64,000 nucleotides of DNA, taken from Chloroflexota bacterium. GTDB lineage: Bacteria > Chloroflexota > Anaerolineae > Anaerolineales > Villigracilaceae. Made by a program: the position numbers and the translations under genes. Location: positions 1-64,000 of the forward strand of contig JACPYX010000016.1 in the NCBI GenBank assembly GCA_016195815.1. Direction: 5' to 3'. This document shows positions 49,646 through 57,547 of the stretch, one piece after another. The notes under the pieces are model-generated. The model searched no databases. It saw only the letters and a program-made list of their open reading frames with translations, and was not told the DNA's origin. The first letter of the stretch is position 1. Each line of letters starts with the position of its first letter.

Positions 49646-49816
49646 ATGCCTAAACGAACATATCAACCCAAGATCCGCCGCCGCATGCGCGTGCACGGTT
49701 TTCGCCAGCGCATGGCTTCGGCGGATGGGCGCGCAGTGCTCAAGCGCCGCCGCGCGCGCGGGCGCTACAAACTGACCGTCACGGCCAATGAACATGTGAA
49801 GCGGATACGCTGGTAG
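49646..49816 (+). CDS. rpmH: 50S ribosomal protein L34
   Basis: This 56-residue gene is short but clear: [30 protein letters not shown] and [13 protein letters not shown] match L34. Typical L34 proteins have 44-47 residues; here an extra [11 protein letters not shown] tail follows. The gene starts the rpmH-rnpA-yidD-yidC-jag order found near bacterial replication origins. A GAGG ribosome site precedes the ATG. Confidence 0.95.
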   Translation: MPKRTYQPKIRRRMRVHGFRQRMASADGRAVLKRRRARGRYKLTVTANEHVKRIRW

Positions 49817-49862
49817 ACCTTCGCCAGCGTGACGAGAAATACATACTTCCCTTGTCAATGAG

Positions 49863-50219
49863 GTGCGGGTGCAGCGCAAATTCCGCCTGACCCGGTCGGA
49901 AGATTTCAAGCGGGTGCGGCGATTCGGCAAATCGTTTGCCCACCCGCTTGTTGTGTTAGTAGTGCAGGCAAATGAAGAAATGGAAGTGCGCGTGGGTGTT
50001 GCCGCTGGCCGAACTGTGGGAACGGCTGTAAAACGGAATCGAGCCAAGCGTCTGATGCGTGAAGCGATGCGGACTCTCATTCCCTCACTCGCCTCAGGCC
50101 GGGACTTGATCCTGATCGCCCGCCCCGCGCTTTCGTCCGCAACCCTGGCCCAGACCCGCGCCGCCCTGATTATGGTTTTAAGCCGCGCTGAATTGCTTTC
50201 CCCATCTGATGCAGCCTGA
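49863..50219 (+). CDS. rnpA: Ribonuclease P protein component
   Basis: This protein of up to 118 residues has [17 protein letters not shown], then [19 protein letters not shown] (48-66), the RNR motif that contacts P RNA, and LMREAMR. It assists the catalytic RNA in maturing tRNA 5' ends. The GTG at 49863 has no ribosome site; a GTG at 49869 stands 5 nt after GAGG and could be the real start, removing two residues. The 3' end overlaps yidD by 11 nt. Confidence 0.93.
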   Translation: MRVQRKFRLTRSEDFKRVRRFGKSFAHPLVVLVVQANEEMEVRVGVAAGRTVGTAVKRNRAKRLMREAMRTLIPSLASGRDLILIARPALSSATLAQTRAALIMVLSRAELLSPSDAA

Positions 50220-50502
50220 ATTTTACCTGCCGCATGAATATCCCAATGAGCCGCGTTTGCGAGATTTGCCGCGTACGCCGCAAAATTGGGCGCGCCTGCT
50301 GTTGCTGGCATTGATCCGTCTCTACCAAATGACCATCTCGCGCGGCCTGCCGGAAGGCACTTGCCGCTTCTACCCGTCCTGCTCCCATTACGGATATCAA
50401 GCGATTTACAAACATGGCGCCTTGAAAGGCTCGTTGATGGCGGGCTGGCGCGTGCTTCGTTGCAACCCGTTCAATCCGGGTGGGCATGACCCCGTTCCCT
50501 AA
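50209..50502 (+). CDS. yidD: Membrane protein insertion efficiency factor YidD
   Basis: This 97-residue protein has [19 protein letters not shown] (52-70) and [17 protein letters not shown], the signature of the YidD family, with an amphipathic N-terminal helix [13 protein letters not shown]. It helps YidC insert membrane proteins. The ATG lies inside the end of rnpA, as in many genomes. An acidic N-terminal extension of about 25 residues precedes the usual start of the family. Confidence 0.95.
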   Translation: MQPEFYLPHEYPNEPRLRDLPRTPQNWARLLLLALIRLYQMTISRGLPEGTCRFYPSCSHYGYQAIYKHGALKGSLMAGWRVLRCNPFNPGGHDPVP

Positions 50503-50519
50503 GGAGTTAGATTTTTTCG

Positions 50520-51599
50520 ATGAAACATCTCAAAATGATTTTCCTTGTTTTAATTGGTGCGATCCTGTTAAGCGCTTGCGCCACTGGCGCCACCAGTACC
50601 AGCTGGCCGGGCCTCTCCGCCGATTCCACCAATGCCTATCTTGCTGATGGCAATAGTGTGTATGCGGTGCGCTTGAGTGACGGTGTCAAGGTCTGGCAGT
50701 ATCCCGATAAAGCCGGCACTCCTAAATTCTTTGCCGCTCCCGTCCTCACGCCAGATGGACAGTTGCTCATCGCAAGCGCCGGGACGGATCGCGCTTTCCT
50801 CAGCCTCGACCCGGCCACCGGCAAAGAGAAATGGGCCGCACCCTACACCGGTGCGCAAAATATATGGATCGCTTCGCCGCTTGTCGTTGGAGACATGATT
50901 TATGCTGCCAATAATGACGGCACGCTTTACGTTCTTAAACTTGCGACAGGTGAATTCCAATGGTCGTTACCCATCAGCGGTTCATTGTGGGGCGCTCCTG
51001 TTTCCAATGGCAAATTGGTTTTCGTGACATCTCTTGATCACTTCCTGTATGCCATTGATCCTCAGTCACGCAAGGTCGCATGGAAAGCAGACCTGGGCGG
51101 CTCAATACCCGGTTCACCTGCCGTCAGTGCAGATGGCTCGACGTTATACATTGGCGGATTTACCAAAAAGGTCACTGCCATCAACGCGGCAGACGGTGCG
51201 ATTCGCTGGACGGCCGAGACAAAAGATTGGGTCTGGGATGCGCCCGCGTTGGATGGCGATACCGTTTACGCCGCCGACATCAGCGGATACATTTATTCGC
51301 TTGGCGCGGCGAACGGCAAAAATGCGTGGCCTGAACTTCAGCCCGATGGGCCGATTACCGCCAGCCCGCTCGTTCTTTCAGACGGCACCGTGGTGTTCGT
51401 GACCGAATCCGGATTGGCTTACGCGTTTGATCGCGCCAGCGGCAAAGCCTGGGGCGTCGGCACAAACATCGGCGGTAAAATTTACACCACGCCGGTTGTG
51501 TCCGGTGAACTTATTCTCATCGCACCGTTAGGCGCCGATTCTTTGCTGGTTGCGCTTAACAAAGGCGGCAATATTGCCTGGAAGTTCACAGGCAAATAA
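50520..51599 (+). CDS. PQQ-like beta-propeller lipoprotein
   Basis: This 359-residue protein begins with a lipoprotein signal peptide ending LLSAC (lipid-anchored C20), then carries seven or eight propeller repeats of the type VYAVRLSDGVKVWQY, LYVLKLATGEFQW, LYAIDPQSRKVAW and AINAADGAIRW. The pattern is like BamB/PQQ repeats, but nothing shows PQQ binding. It sits between yidD and yidC, a place where most bacteria have no such gene, and is spaced for co-transcription with yidC (11 nt). A role in membrane-protein assembly is conceivable but untested. Confidence 0.88.
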   Translation: MKHLKMIFLVLIGAILLSACATGATSTSWPGLSADSTNAYLADGNSVYAVRLSDGVKVWQYPDKAGTPKFFAAPVLTPDGQLLIASAGTDRAFLSLDPATGKEKWAAPYTGAQNIWIASPLVVGDMIYAANNDGTLYVLKLATGEFQWSLPISGSLWGAPVSNGKLVFVTSLDHFLYAIDPQSRKVAWKADLGGSIPGSPAVSADGSTLYIGGFTKKVTAINAADGAIRWTAETKDWVWDAPALDGDTVYAADISGYIYSLGAANGKNAWPELQPDGPITASPLVLSDGTVVFVTESGLAYAFDRASGKAWGVGTNIGGKIYTTPVVSGELILIAPLGADSLLVALNKGGNIAWKFTGK

Positions 51600-51610
51600 A
51601 GGACATCGTT

Positions 51611-52435
51611 ATGTGGGATATCCTTCTTATCAATCCGTTTACAAATGCGTTGTTGTGGATCTATGACGCCATCGGCCGTAATTATGGCGTGGCGATCATT
51701 CTCTTTACAATTCTGATCCGTCTCATTACCTGGCCTCTAAACGGTCAACAATTAAAGGGCGCCAAGGTGATGCAGGACCTGCAAAGCGATAAAGAGTGGC
51801 TCGACATTCAAAAGAAATATGCCAAAGACAAGGAAAAGCTGGCCCAGGAACAGATGCGCATTTATAAAGAACGCGGCATCAACCCCTTTGCATCCTGCCT
51901 GCCGACTCTTATTCAATTCCCGATCATCATCGGTTTGTACCAGAGCATCACGCGCGCCCTGGCCACCACGCCGCTGGGACTACTCCAATTGGCGCGCGGC
52001 ATTTATCCGTGGTTCCTGAATACCTCCGTGCTGATTCCGCTCAACAGCCGTTTCCTGTGGATGGATCTTGGCCGCCCCGAGGGAATTCCTTTTCCCGCTG
52101 GATTTACAGTCTCCTTCCTGCCGTTTGGCTTTCCAACTCTTGCAATCATCGTTGCGATCACAACCTACCTCCAGACCAAGCTGACCATGCCGCCGCCCGC
52201 GACTGGCAACCCAAACGATCAATCGGCGGCGATGAGCAGCATGATGAGTATTTACATGCCACTCCTGCTTGGCTATTTCGCGCTCAACTTTGCGTCTGGC
52301 CTGGCAGTGTACTTCGTCACCAGCAATGTGTTGGGCATCGTGCAATATGCCATGATGGGCCGTGTCAACTGGCGCAACCTTTTGCCGGGCGGCAAAAAAC
52401 CTGCATCACCCGTTAAACTTGTCAAGAAAAAATAG
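51611..52435 (+). CDS. yidC: Membrane protein insertase YidC (Oxa1 family)
   Basis: This 274-residue protein has the Oxa1 core: YGVAIILFTILIRLITWPL with the conserved hydrophilic-groove arginine (R37), a cytoplasmic helical hairpin rich in K, E and Q (DIQKKYAKDKEKLAQEQM), and later NFASGLAVYFVTSNVLGI. It inserts membrane proteins with or without SecYEG. The size is that of the short form without the large periplasmic domain, as in monoderm bacteria. The lysine-rich C-terminus (KPASPVKLVKKK) is typical for ribosome contact. Confidence 0.95.
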   Translation: MWDILLINPFTNALLWIYDAIGRNYGVAIILFTILIRLITWPLNGQQLKGAKVMQDLQSDKEWLDIQKKYAKDKEKLAQEQMRIYKERGINPFASCLPTLIQFPIIIGLYQSITRALATTPLGLLQLARGIYPWFLNTSVLIPLNSRFLWMDLGRPEGIPFPAGFTVSFLPFGFPTLAIIVAITTYLQTKLTMPPPATGNPNDQSAAMSSMMSIYMPLLLGYFALNFASGLAVYFVTSNVLGIVQYAMMGRVNWRNLLPGGKKPASPVKLVKKK

Positions 52436-52452
52436 CGCATAGGGAGGTCAAT

Positions 52453-53238
52453 ATGACCGAACGAACAACGTTGGAAATTATCGCCCCGACTGTGGAAGAA
52501 GCCCTTGCGCAAGGACTGGCTCAACTTGGCCTGCCCGCCCACGCGGTTTCCGTTGAAGTTCTGGACGCAGGCAACAAAGGTTTGTTTGGGTTGGGCGGAC
52601 GCCAGGTGCGCGTGCGCTTGATCGTCAATCCACCGCCCGGATCGACACCAGCCTCGCCGCCCGCGCCGGAAAAACCCAAAGCGCCGCGCCAGCCCAAAAC
52701 GGCAAGCCCCGCTTCAGGTCCGGAAAAGGAAGCGGCTCCCGTTAAACCGCCTGCTCTTGGCGAAATGCATGATCCCATCCTTGACGCGACCGAAGCCACC
52801 ATTTCTAAATTGCTGTTTTACATGGGTATGCAGGCGCAGGTCTCGGCGCATTATGGCGAACCGCGCGATGACCGCCACCCGATCATGGTGGATATTCGCG
52901 GCAGCGACCTGGCGGTGTTGATCGGCCGGCATGGCGAGACCTTGAATGCTTTCCAATACATTGCATCTCTGATGGTGGGCAAGGAAACGCAGGAGTTCAT
53001 TCAATTAATTGTGGATGTGGAAGGCCACCGCGACCGCCGCGAACGCCAGCTGCGGCAACTGGCGCGGCGCATGGCCGAGCAGGTTATCAAGTCGGGCCGC
53101 AAGCTGACGCTCGAACCGATGTCTGCCGCCGAACGGCGCATCATCCACATGGAGCTGCGCGAGCACCCGGCGGTCATGACGCAAAGCACCGGCGAAGAGC
53201 CGCATCGCAAGATCGTGATCCTGCTGAAAGATTCGTAG
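52453..53238 (+). CDS. jag: RNA-binding protein Jag/KhpB
   Basis: This 261-residue protein has an N-terminal Jag_N domain with GLFGLGGRQVRVRLIV, a proline- and lysine-rich linker (60-105), a KH domain with the GRHGETLNAFQYIA loop, and an R3H domain (RRIIHMELREHPAVMTQSTG). Jag/KhpB binds RNA with KhpA and affects cell division and envelope synthesis. It follows yidC by 17 nt with a GGAGG site, the usual order near the origin. A purine/pyrimidine hairpin follows. Confidence 0.94.
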   Translation: MTERTTLEIIAPTVEEALAQGLAQLGLPAHAVSVEVLDAGNKGLFGLGGRQVRVRLIVNPPPGSTPASPPAPEKPKAPRQPKTASPASGPEKEAAPVKPPALGEMHDPILDATEATISKLLFYMGMQAQVSAHYGEPRDDRHPIMVDIRGSDLAVLIGRHGETLNAFQYIASLMVGKETQEFIQLIVDVEGHRDRRERQLRQLARRMAEQVIKSGRKLTLEPMSAAERRIIHMELREHPAVMTQSTGEEPHRKIVILLKDS

Positions 53239-53269
53239 AATAAACAGCGTTTCAAACGTAGCGGCGAAG

Positions 53270-53307
53270 AAAGAAGAAAGAAGTTGTTATGTCTTCTTTC
53301 TTCTTTT
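53270..53307 (+). terminator. Terminator-like hairpin after jag
   Basis: AAAGAAGAAAGAAG (53270-53283) and CTTCTTTCTTCTTT (53293-53306) form a perfect 14-bp stem with a 9-nt loop, ending in TTTT. It separates jag from the next promoter. Confidence 0.65.
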
Positions 53308-53354
53308 GTATCAGGAAGAAAGGTGCGATCTCACGCGGCCATTTTTTCTCACGG

Positions 53355-53360
53355 TATAAT
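53355..53360 (+). promoter_or_regulatory. Leaderless -10 box for PfkB-type kinase gene (TATAAT)
   Basis: A consensus TATAAT ends 6 nt before the ATG at 53367, so transcription should begin at the start codon. No ribosome site is present. Confidence 0.65.
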
Positions 53361-53366
53361 CCATTC

Positions 53367-54215
53367 ATGCCTGAACTTGCTGTCCTTGAAGCTGTGGATT
53401 ATCTCGTCATCGGCCATATAACCGACGATATGACAGCGGGAGGTCCGCGCCTCGGAGGGACCGCGACGTTCTCCGCGTTGACAGCGCGTGCGCTCGGTCT
53501 GCGAGTGGGAATTGTGACCGCCGCGAACGAAAAGACTTCGCTCGACGCGTTGGATGGGATCACAGTTGTTTCAATTCCATCCAAACACACAACAACCTTT
53601 GAAAATATTTATATCGGCGGCGAACGCAAACAAACTCTTCAGCATCAAGCCGCTATGATTTCGTTCGAGAATGTGCCGGATGCCTGGCGGACGGCATCCA
53701 TCATTCATCTTGGGCCGGTTGCCCAGGAACTGCCTGATGAATTGCCGGGACGATTCTCCCCGTCTTTGCTTGGCATCACACCTCAAGGTTGGATGCGAAC
53801 CTGGAACGGCGATGGACATGTCTCACCCTGCAAATGGGAATCTGCTGACGCGTTTCTTCCACGCGCCGGCGCGGTCGTCATCAGCCGCGAAGACGTGGGC
53901 GGCGACGAGGAATTGATCGAGGCCATGGCCCACCAAACGCGCGTGCTGGCTGTTACCGACGGCGAGGCGGGTTCAGTGCTTTTATGGAACGGCGACCGCC
54001 GCCGCTTCCGCGCTCCCCAACTTCCAGAGTTGGATGCGACCGGTGCGGGCGATATTTTCGCCGCCGCATTTTTTATCCGCCTGTTCACCACGCGTGATCC
54101 GTGGGAAGCCGCGCGCTTTGCCACGCAGCTTGCGGCGCGCTCGGTGGCGCGCGCGGGCCTGGACGGAATCCCGACACAAAAAGAAATTGAAGAGTGCCTC
54201 ATGGAGGTTTTCTAG
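53367..54215 (+). CDS. PfkB-family carbohydrate/nucleoside kinase
   Basis: This 282-residue protein has the PfkB plan: GGTATFSALTARALGLRVG near the N-terminus and the C-terminal signature ELDATGAGDIFAAAFFIRL with the catalytic aspartate of GAGD. The substrate is a sugar or nucleoside but cannot be named. An earlier ATG at 53289 would add 26 residues across a terminator hairpin; the TATAAT box 6 nt before 53367 favours the shorter form. The stop shares one base with the parA GTG (TAGTG). Confidence 0.88.
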   Translation: MPELAVLEAVDYLVIGHITDDMTAGGPRLGGTATFSALTARALGLRVGIVTAANEKTSLDALDGITVVSIPSKHTTTFENIYIGGERKQTLQHQAAMISFENVPDAWRTASIIHLGPVAQELPDELPGRFSPSLLGITPQGWMRTWNGDGHVSPCKWESADAFLPRAGAVVISREDVGGDEELIEAMAHQTRVLAVTDGEAGSVLLWNGDRRRFRAPQLPELDATGAGDIFAAAFFIRLFTTRDPWEAARFATQLAARSVARAGLDGIPTQKEIEECLMEVF

Positions 54216-54994
54216 TGGCTCGCATTTACACATTCGTGAATCAAAAAGGCGGCGTAGGCAAAACCACCACCACTGTCAACCTCGGTTCATATCTTGCCAG
54301 CGCCGGACAGCGCGTGCTGGTCGTTGATCTCGATCCCCAGGCCAACGCCACCTCCTGCCTCGGAGTGGACAAGTCAACGGTTGCGGGCGGCACGTATGAG
54401 GCCTTATTGGGCAGCGCCGCCACGCCGTTTATCTTGTTGAATGAAAAACTCAAGCTGGCGCTTCTGCCGTCCTCTCCATCATTGGCCGGTGCAGAGGTCG
54501 AACTCGTGGATGAACTGGCGCGCGAAACGCTTCTCAAGCGCGCGCTCGAACCGTTGATCGAACGTTACGATTACATCCTGGTTGATTGTCCGCCCTCGCT
54601 TGGCTTGCTCACGGTCAACGGCCTGGTTGCGGCGCGCGATGGCGTGATCGTCCCGGTGCAATGTGAATATCTCGCGCTGGAAGGACTCGGCCAATTGACT
54701 CAGACGATTCAACGCGTGCGCTCGGCTCTTTTCCCAGACTTGAAAGTGCGCGGCGTTGTCCTGACCATGTTCGACCCCCGCACGAATCTTTCCACCGATG
54801 TCGTCTCAGAAGTCAATCGCCATTTTCCGAACCAGGTTTTCAAAGCGGTCATCCCGCGCAGCATCCGCCTGGCCGAAGCACCCTCGTACGGGCTTCCCAT
54901 TTCGGCCTACGCGCCTTCGTCCGTTGGAGCGCAGGCCTATGAAAGCCTCGCCAAAGAATTGCTCAAAGGCGATGGAAAAAGGATCGTGGCTTAA
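54215..54994 (+). CDS. parA: Chromosome partition ATPase ParA/Soj
   Basis: This 259-residue protein has the deviant Walker A KGGVGKTTTTVNLG (residues 11-24), VVDLDPQANATSCLG for Walker A', and DYILVDCPPSLGLLT for Walker B. With ParB it segregates the chromosomal origin. The GTG at 54215 overlaps the pfkB-type stop and has a GGAGG site 7 nt upstream. The parA-parB pair close to rpmH-jag marks an origin-proximal chromosomal locus, not a plasmid. A large inverted repeat lies between parA and parB. Confidence 0.95.
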   Translation: MARIYTFVNQKGGVGKTTTTVNLGSYLASAGQRVLVVDLDPQANATSCLGVDKSTVAGGTYEALLGSAATPFILLNEKLKLALLPSSPSLAGAEVELVDELARETLLKRALEPLIERYDYILVDCPPSLGLLTVNGLVAARDGVIVPVQCEYLALEGLGQLTQTIQRVRSALFPDLKVRGVVLTMFDPRTNLSTDVVSEVNRHFPNQVFKAVIPRSIRLAEAPSYGLPISAYAPSSVGAQAYESLAKELLKGDGKRIVA

Positions 54995-54999
54995 TTATT

Positions 55000-55061
55000 T
55001 TCACCACAAAGGCACAAAGGACACAGAGTCATCTTTGTGATCTCCGTGCCTTTGTGGTGAA
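55000..55061. repeat. Large inverted repeat between parA and parB
   Basis: TTCACCACAAAGGCAC (55000-55015) and GTGCCTTTGTGGTGAA (55046-55061) are perfect 16-bp inverted arms 30 bp apart; the inside holds further CAAAGGACACAGAG and CTTTGTGATCTC words. It is of the CACAAAGG-word repeat type common in environmental bacterial genomes. It could form a strong hairpin in the parAB transcript. It is not a parS site. Confidence 0.85.
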
Positions 55062-55077
55062 TCTTAAGGAGCAATCT

Positions 55078-55929
55078 ATGCCCAAACATTCCGGTCTCGG
55101 AAAAGGACTCGACGCACTCATCCCCGGCGGTTCATCTGCCTTGTCGGGCGGTGAAGGCGGCGTGACGCAAATTTCAATTGATCATATCCAGCGCAACCCG
55201 CGCCAGCCGCGCCAGACTTTCAGAGAAAATGAACTCGAAGACCTGGCCGTCTCGATTCGAGAACATGGGGTGATCCAGCCGTTAATCGTTGCCCCCGGAC
55301 GCGGCGGAATATACACGCTTATCGCCGGCGAGCGGCGTTTACAGGCCGCGCGCAAAGCCGGGTTGAAAACAGTTCCGGTCGTCATCCGTAATGCCAGCGA
55401 CCAGCAATTGCTTGAACTTGCCATCATCGAAAACGTCCAGCGCGCCGACTTGAATGCCATCGAAGAGGCCGATGCCTACCAGCACCTTGCCAAAGAATTC
55501 GGCCTCTCGCATGAGGCCATCGCCTCCCGCGTTGGAAAAAGCCGCGTGGCTGTTACTAACACCATGCGCTTGCTGGATGCTGCGTCTGCCGTTAAGCAGG
55601 CCCTCGTGGATGGAAAAATCACAGAAGGTCACGCACGCGCCTTGCTTGCTATCAATGCGCTCAAAGGCCAGGAGGCTGCGCTTCGCACAATCGTCAACCT
55701 CGATCTCAGCGTTCGTCAGGCTGAACAACTGGCGCGCAAACTTGGAGGCGTCAAGCCGACCGCAAAGAAGAAAATCCGTCCCAACGCCGATGTGACCGAC
55801 ATCGAACGCCGTCTGCGTGCCAGCCTCGGCACGAAGGTCGCGCTCAAGCATGGAAAAAAAGGTGGAACGGTCACCATTCATTATTATTCTGATGAAGAGT
55901 TGGACGGTTTGCTGGAAAAATTATTATGA
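55078..55929 (+). CDS. parB: Chromosome partition protein ParB
   Basis: This 283-residue protein starts GLGKGLDALIPGG, the ParA-contacting N-terminus of chromosomal ParB, then has DHIQRNPRQPRQTF, the CTPase/spreading motif AGERRLQAARKAG (84-96), IENVQRADLNAIEEADAY and an HTH with SRVGKSRVAVTN. It binds parS and slides as a CTP clamp. The ATG at 55078 has AAGGAG 6 nt upstream; a start at 55054 lies in the inverted repeat. The stop overlaps the next gene by 4 nt. Confidence 0.95.
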   Translation: MPKHSGLGKGLDALIPGGSSALSGGEGGVTQISIDHIQRNPRQPRQTFRENELEDLAVSIREHGVIQPLIVAPGRGGIYTLIAGERRLQAARKAGLKTVPVVIRNASDQQLLELAIIENVQRADLNAIEEADAYQHLAKEFGLSHEAIASRVGKSRVAVTNTMRLLDAASAVKQALVDGKITEGHARALLAINALKGQEAALRTIVNLDLSVRQAEQLARKLGGVKPTAKKKIRPNADVTDIERRLRASLGTKVALKHGKKGGTVTIHYYSDEELDGLLEKLL

Positions 55930-57500
55930 GGATTCTTTACAACGCCCGCATCCACACCCTCGACCCGAAGCGGCCGCTCGCCTCAGCGCTGGTCATTGAC
56001 CGTGAGCGGATCCTTGCCAGCGGCGGCGACGAACTTTTGCGCGAATTTGATAATGCCGAAAAACAAGATATGCGCGGCCTGGTCATTTTGCCCGGCCTGA
56101 CCGACGCGCACATCCATCTTCAATATTATGCGCTCGGCTTGCAAAAAATTGATTGCGAAACCGACACGCTTGAAGAATGTCTGCGGCGCGTTGCGGAACG
56201 TGTGAAAAATTCCAAACCCGGCGAATGGGTTCTCGGTCACGGTTGGAATCAAAATCCGTGGGGGCGTTGGCCGACAGCATCTGACCTCGATTCTATTTCA
56301 CCTAACAATCCGGTTTATCTGACAGCAAAATCTTTACATGCCGCGCTTGTAAATTCTGCCGCGCTGAAAATCGCGAACATCACCGCTTCGACGCCGGACC
56401 CAGCCAACGGGCAAATTCAGCGCTCATTAAACGGCGACCCGAGCGGGGTGCTGCTTGAGACGGCGATGGAATTAATCAGCCGCGTGAATCCCGAATCCAA
56501 CGTCGAGATGATCGCGTCGGCCATTCAAAAAGCCCAGCCGATTTTGTGGAAGATGGGCTTGACCGGCGTGCATGATTTCGACCGCCGCGAATGCTTTATG
56601 GCGTTGCAGCAACTTCACGCGCAGGATAAATTAAAGTTGCGCGTCACAAAAAATATTCCGGTCGAATTGCTCGATCACGCTTCGGCGCTTGGGCTTCGCA
56701 CCGGCTTCGGCGATGACTGGCTTCGCATCGGCTCGGTCAAGGCTTTCATGGACGGCGCGCTTGGCCCGCGCACGGCGGCCATGTTCCAGCCTTATGAGGG
56801 CGAGCCGGAAAATAAAGGCATTCTCAACATGGATGGCGAGGAACTTTTTGAGTTTGGCCGCCGCGCCGCAGATGTTGGACTCGGCATGACGGTTCACGCA
56901 ATCGGCGACCGAGCCAATCATGAAGTTTTGAACGCGTACCAGCAATTGCGCGCCTATGAAAAAGAAAACGGCCTGCCGCATTTGCGTCATCGCATCGAGC
57001 ATGTGCAGGTGCTTCATCCTGACGATGCGGAACGCCTCGCGCAATTGGATGTGATCGCGTCAATGCAGCCCATTCATGCTACATCCGACATGCTGATGGC
57101 GGATAAATATTGGGGCGGACGCGCCGCGCTTTCTTATGCCTGGCGGACTCAACTGGACGCCGGCGCGCGCCTGGCCTTCGGCTCGGATGCGCCGGTAGAA
57201 TCGCCGAACCCGTTTTGGGGCCTGCACGCGGCGGTCACACGCCGACGAGGCGACGGCTCGCCGTCAAAGGAAGGTTGGCGGCCCGAACAGCGTTTATCCG
57301 TTCAAGAGGCTCTGGATGGTTTCACCGTCGGCGCGGCCTACGCGGCTTATGCCGAGAATCGTTTGGGTCGCCTGGCTCCCGGCTATCTGGCCGACCTGAT
57401 CGTCCTCGACGATGACCCGTTTACCTGCAATCCTGACGTTATGAAAGGTTTTCAATCCTCAGCTACAATGGTAGGTGGAGAGTGGGTGCTGGAAAGTTGA
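55926..57500 (+). CDS. YtcJ-like amidohydrolase
   Basis: This 524-residue protein has the amidohydrolase-3 pattern: LPGLTDAHIHLQYYALGL with the metal-binding HxH, VLGHGWNQNPWG, GVHDFDRREC, VHAIGDRANHEV, RHRIEHVQVLHPDD, and FGSDAPVESPNPFWGLHAAV near the C-terminus. These are metal-dependent hydrolases of amides, often of unknown substrate. It overlaps parB by 4 nt, so it is translationally coupled to a partition gene although no functional link is expected. Confidence 0.9.
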   Translation: MRILYNARIHTLDPKRPLASALVIDRERILASGGDELLREFDNAEKQDMRGLVILPGLTDAHIHLQYYALGLQKIDCETDTLEECLRRVAERVKNSKPGEWVLGHGWNQNPWGRWPTASDLDSISPNNPVYLTAKSLHAALVNSAALKIANITASTPDPANGQIQRSLNGDPSGVLLETAMELISRVNPESNVEMIASAIQKAQPILWKMGLTGVHDFDRRECFMALQQLHAQDKLKLRVTKNIPVELLDHASALGLRTGFGDDWLRIGSVKAFMDGALGPRTAAMFQPYEGEPENKGILNMDGEELFEFGRRAADVGLGMTVHAIGDRANHEVLNAYQQLRAYEKENGLPHLRHRIEHVQVLHPDDAERLAQLDVIASMQPIHATSDMLMADKYWGGRAALSYAWRTQLDAGARLAFGSDAPVESPNPFWGLHAAVTRRRGDGSPSKEGWRPEQRLSVQEALDGFTVGAAYAAYAENRLGRLAPGYLADLIVLDDDPFTCNPDVMKGFQSSATMVGGEWVLES

Positions 57501-57547
57501 TTTTGCCGCTGTCTTAACTCTCACGAAGGGTTCAGAAGGAGTGTTTT

